Assembly (NCBI GenBank): GCA_035552275.1
Contig: DASZLR010000088.1
Span: 1-32,890, forward strand
DNA from: DASVLX01 sp035552275
GTDB lineage: Bacteria; Actinomycetota; Actinomycetes; Mycobacteriales; Pseudonocardiaceae
Length of the DNA stretch: 32,890 nucleotides
Direction of reading: 5' to 3'
Shown piece by piece: positions 31,754-32,890 of the stretch (positions within the stretch are counted from its first letter, which is position 1; each line of letters begins with the position of its first letter). Under the pieces are notes generated by a model. It made no database searches. It saw nothing but the letters and a program-made list of their open reading frames with translations, and was not told the DNA's origin. Made by a program: the position numbers and the translations under genes.

Positions 31754-32626
31754 ATGCGCATTGGACTGCAGATCCCGGACTTCACCTGGCCCGGTGGCCC
31801 CGCCGAACTGGGCCGCACCCTGGCCGACATCGCCAGGACCGCCGACTCGGTCGGCTTCGAGTACATCGGCGTCATGGACCACTTCTTCCAGATCTCGATG
31901 GTCGGCCCAGTCGAGAACGACATGCTGGAGGCGTACACGACCCTCGGCTACCTGGCCGCGCACACCGAGCGCGCCAAGCTGCTGACCGTGGTCACCGGCG
32001 CGATCTACCGCTACCCCGGTCTGCTTGCCAAGGCCGTCACCACCCTGGACGTGCTGTCCGGTGGCCGGGGCGTGCTGGGTGTCGGCGCTGGCTGGAACGA
32101 GGAGGAGTCGCGCGGCCTCGGCATTCCGTTCGCATCCGTCAAGCAGCGGTTCGAGGAACTGGAAGACGCGCTACAACTGGCGTTGCAGATGTGGCGCGGC
32201 GACGAGACTCCGTTCCACGGCAACCACGTCCACGCGGAGCGTCCGCTGAACGTGCCGCAGGCGCTGGCCAAGCCGCATCCGCCGATCCTCATCGGCGGTG
32301 GCGGCGAGCAGAAGACGCTGCGGTTCGTGGCCAAGTACGCCCAGGCCTGCAACCTGTTCCCCAGCCCGGACCTGCCGCACAAGCTTGAGGTGCTGCGCGA
32401 GCACTGCGCGAACGAGGGCCGCGACTACGACGAGATCGAGAAGACCGGCCAGACCCGCTTCGATCTCGGCCGGAACGGCGAGAACATCAACAAGACGATC
32501 GAGCAGCTGCACGCGCTGGCCGAGGCCGGCTTCTCCGTGGCCCACGGCTCGATGACCAACGTCAGCATCCCCGGCCAGCTCGACCTCCTCGCCGAGCAGG
32601 TCATCCCCGCCGCGGAAAAGTTCTAG
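31754..32626 (+). CDS. LLM-class (luciferase-like) F420-dependent oxidoreductase
   Basis: 290 aa TIM-barrel protein. LQIPDFTWPGG, ADSVGFEYIGVMDHFF, LTVVTGAIYRYPGLLAKAVTTLD, SGGRGVLGVGAGWNEEE and HPPILIGGGGEQKTL are typical of actinobacterial F420-dependent members of the family. Substrate unknown. ATG 31754 is the first codon that gives a full family N-terminus; the frame is open earlier but that part is antisense to the SIP gene. The following SIP start lies 7 nt downstream, so they are probably one operon. Confidence 0.93.
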   Translation: MRIGLQIPDFTWPGGPAELGRTLADIARTADSVGFEYIGVMDHFFQISMVGPVENDMLEAYTTLGYLAAHTERAKLLTVVTGAIYRYPGLLAKAVTTLDVLSGGRGVLGVGAGWNEEESRGLGIPFASVKQRFEELEDALQLALQMWRGDETPFHGNHVHAERPLNVPQALAKPHPPILIGGGGEQKTLRFVAKYAQACNLFPSPDLPHKLEVLREHCANEGRDYDEIEKTGQTRFDLGRNGENINKTIEQLHALAEAGFSVAHGSMTNVSIPGQLDLLAEQVIPAAEKF

Positions 32627-32633
32627 GAGAATT

Positions 32634-32890
32634 GTGACTACTCCAGGCTCAGCAGCAACTCCCGGTGGAGGCGCCCCTCGGCGGCGGAAGCCGCCGCGCC
32701 GGGCCGAGGTCGTGTCGGTGTCGTCCGTCTCGCCCCGGCTGGTCTCGGTCCTGGTAACCGGGGACGAGCTGGGCGGGTTCGCGGACGCGGCCCCGACTTC
32801 GCACCTGAAGGTGTTCCTGCCCGCCGAGGGCCAGGACGCGCCGAACCTGCCCGCGCAGGCGCCGGATGGCACGGTCGTCACGCCGGACGG
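32634..32890 (+). CDS. Second siderophore-interacting protein, N-terminal part (cut by window end)
   Basis: GTG 32634 has AGGAGA upstream, and the frame stays open to the end of the window (85 complete codons). After an Arg/Pro-rich start the product reads VSPRLVSVLVTGDELGGFAD then TSHLKVFLPAEGQ, which is the beginning of the FAD-binding domain of SIP flavoproteins. It starts 7 nt after the LLM oxidoreductase and is probably co-transcribed with it. Confidence 0.75.
   Translation, partial: MTTPGSAATPGGGAPRRRKPPRRAEVVSVSSVSPRLVSVLVTGDELGGFADAAPTSHLKVFLPAEGQDAPNLPAQAPDGTVVTPD

Noticed and set aside
32171..32881. 236-aa minus-strand ORF at the right end
   Set aside because: Antisense to the LLM oxidoreductase and the second SIP; no recognisable domain.

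Overview
The window is high-GC DNA from an actinobacterium. It has frequent GTG starts, 1-4 nt ATGA/GTGA/TGATG gene overlaps, a complete yrbE-mce operon, FAS-II-type hadA-hadB dehydratase genes beside rpmG/secE/nusG, and an EAL-type signalling protein. The gene order tRNA-Thr, tRNA-Met, rpmG, hadA, hadB, tRNA-Trp, secE, nusG, rplA matches the mycobacterial/pseudonocardial neighbourhood. A non-mycobacterial member, probably of Pseudonocardiales, is the most likely source, but this is an inference from synteny and composition. I see no transposase, integrase, prophage, CRISPR array or biosynthetic cluster.

Layout. (1) 19-1197, minus: a self-regulating-looking Fic protein, with GTATCA-type repeats in its promoter and a 12-bp copy at its stop codon. 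(2) 1487-13760, minus: one long Mce lipid-import operon. Its order of transcription is MceG/Mkl-type ATPase, YrbEA, YrbEB, MceA-MceF, then three Mce-associated membrane proteins. The upstream gap holds a cluster of CGAGTG half-sites. (3) 14111-15147, minus: rplJ-rplL with an L10-type leader. (4) 15443-18735: a plus-strand Gln/Pro-rich membrane protein and a VapBC (Phd/PIN) toxin-antitoxin pair, facing a minus-strand CPA1 Na+/H+ antiporter. These lie between the two halves of the classical ribosomal gene string. (5) 18770-22787, minus: rplA, nusG, secE, tRNA-Trp, a small ORF, hadB, hadA, rpmG, tRNA-Met, tRNA-Thr. (6) 22845-26426, minus: a membrane GAF-GGDEF(degenerate)-EAL phosphodiesterase and a TauE/SafE-type permease. 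(7) 26549-28824: a Pro-rich membrane/secreted protein that looks frameshifted, tRNA-Tyr, YajQ and a Uma2-family protein. (8) 28951-32890: RmlA, HtpX, a siderophore-interacting flavoprotein, an LLM-family F420-type oxidoreductase, and the start of a second siderophore-interacting protein cut by the window end.

How the genes work together. The ATPase, two permeases, six MCE-domain proteins and the associated membrane proteins should form one envelope-spanning lipid/steroid uptake machine. The nusG/secE/rpl genes are translation and secretion housekeeping, interleaved with fatty-acid elongation (hadAB).

The most striking anomaly is the absence of rplK (ribosomal protein L11) between nusG and rplA. 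Only a ~100 bp leader-like stretch is there, and no L11-like ORF occurs anywhere in the window. No obviously new multi-gene system was found. The best leads are the missing rplK, the repeat-bounded Fic gene, the CGAGTG operator cluster of the mce operon, the unlisted small ORF overlapping hadB, and the frameshifted membrane protein.
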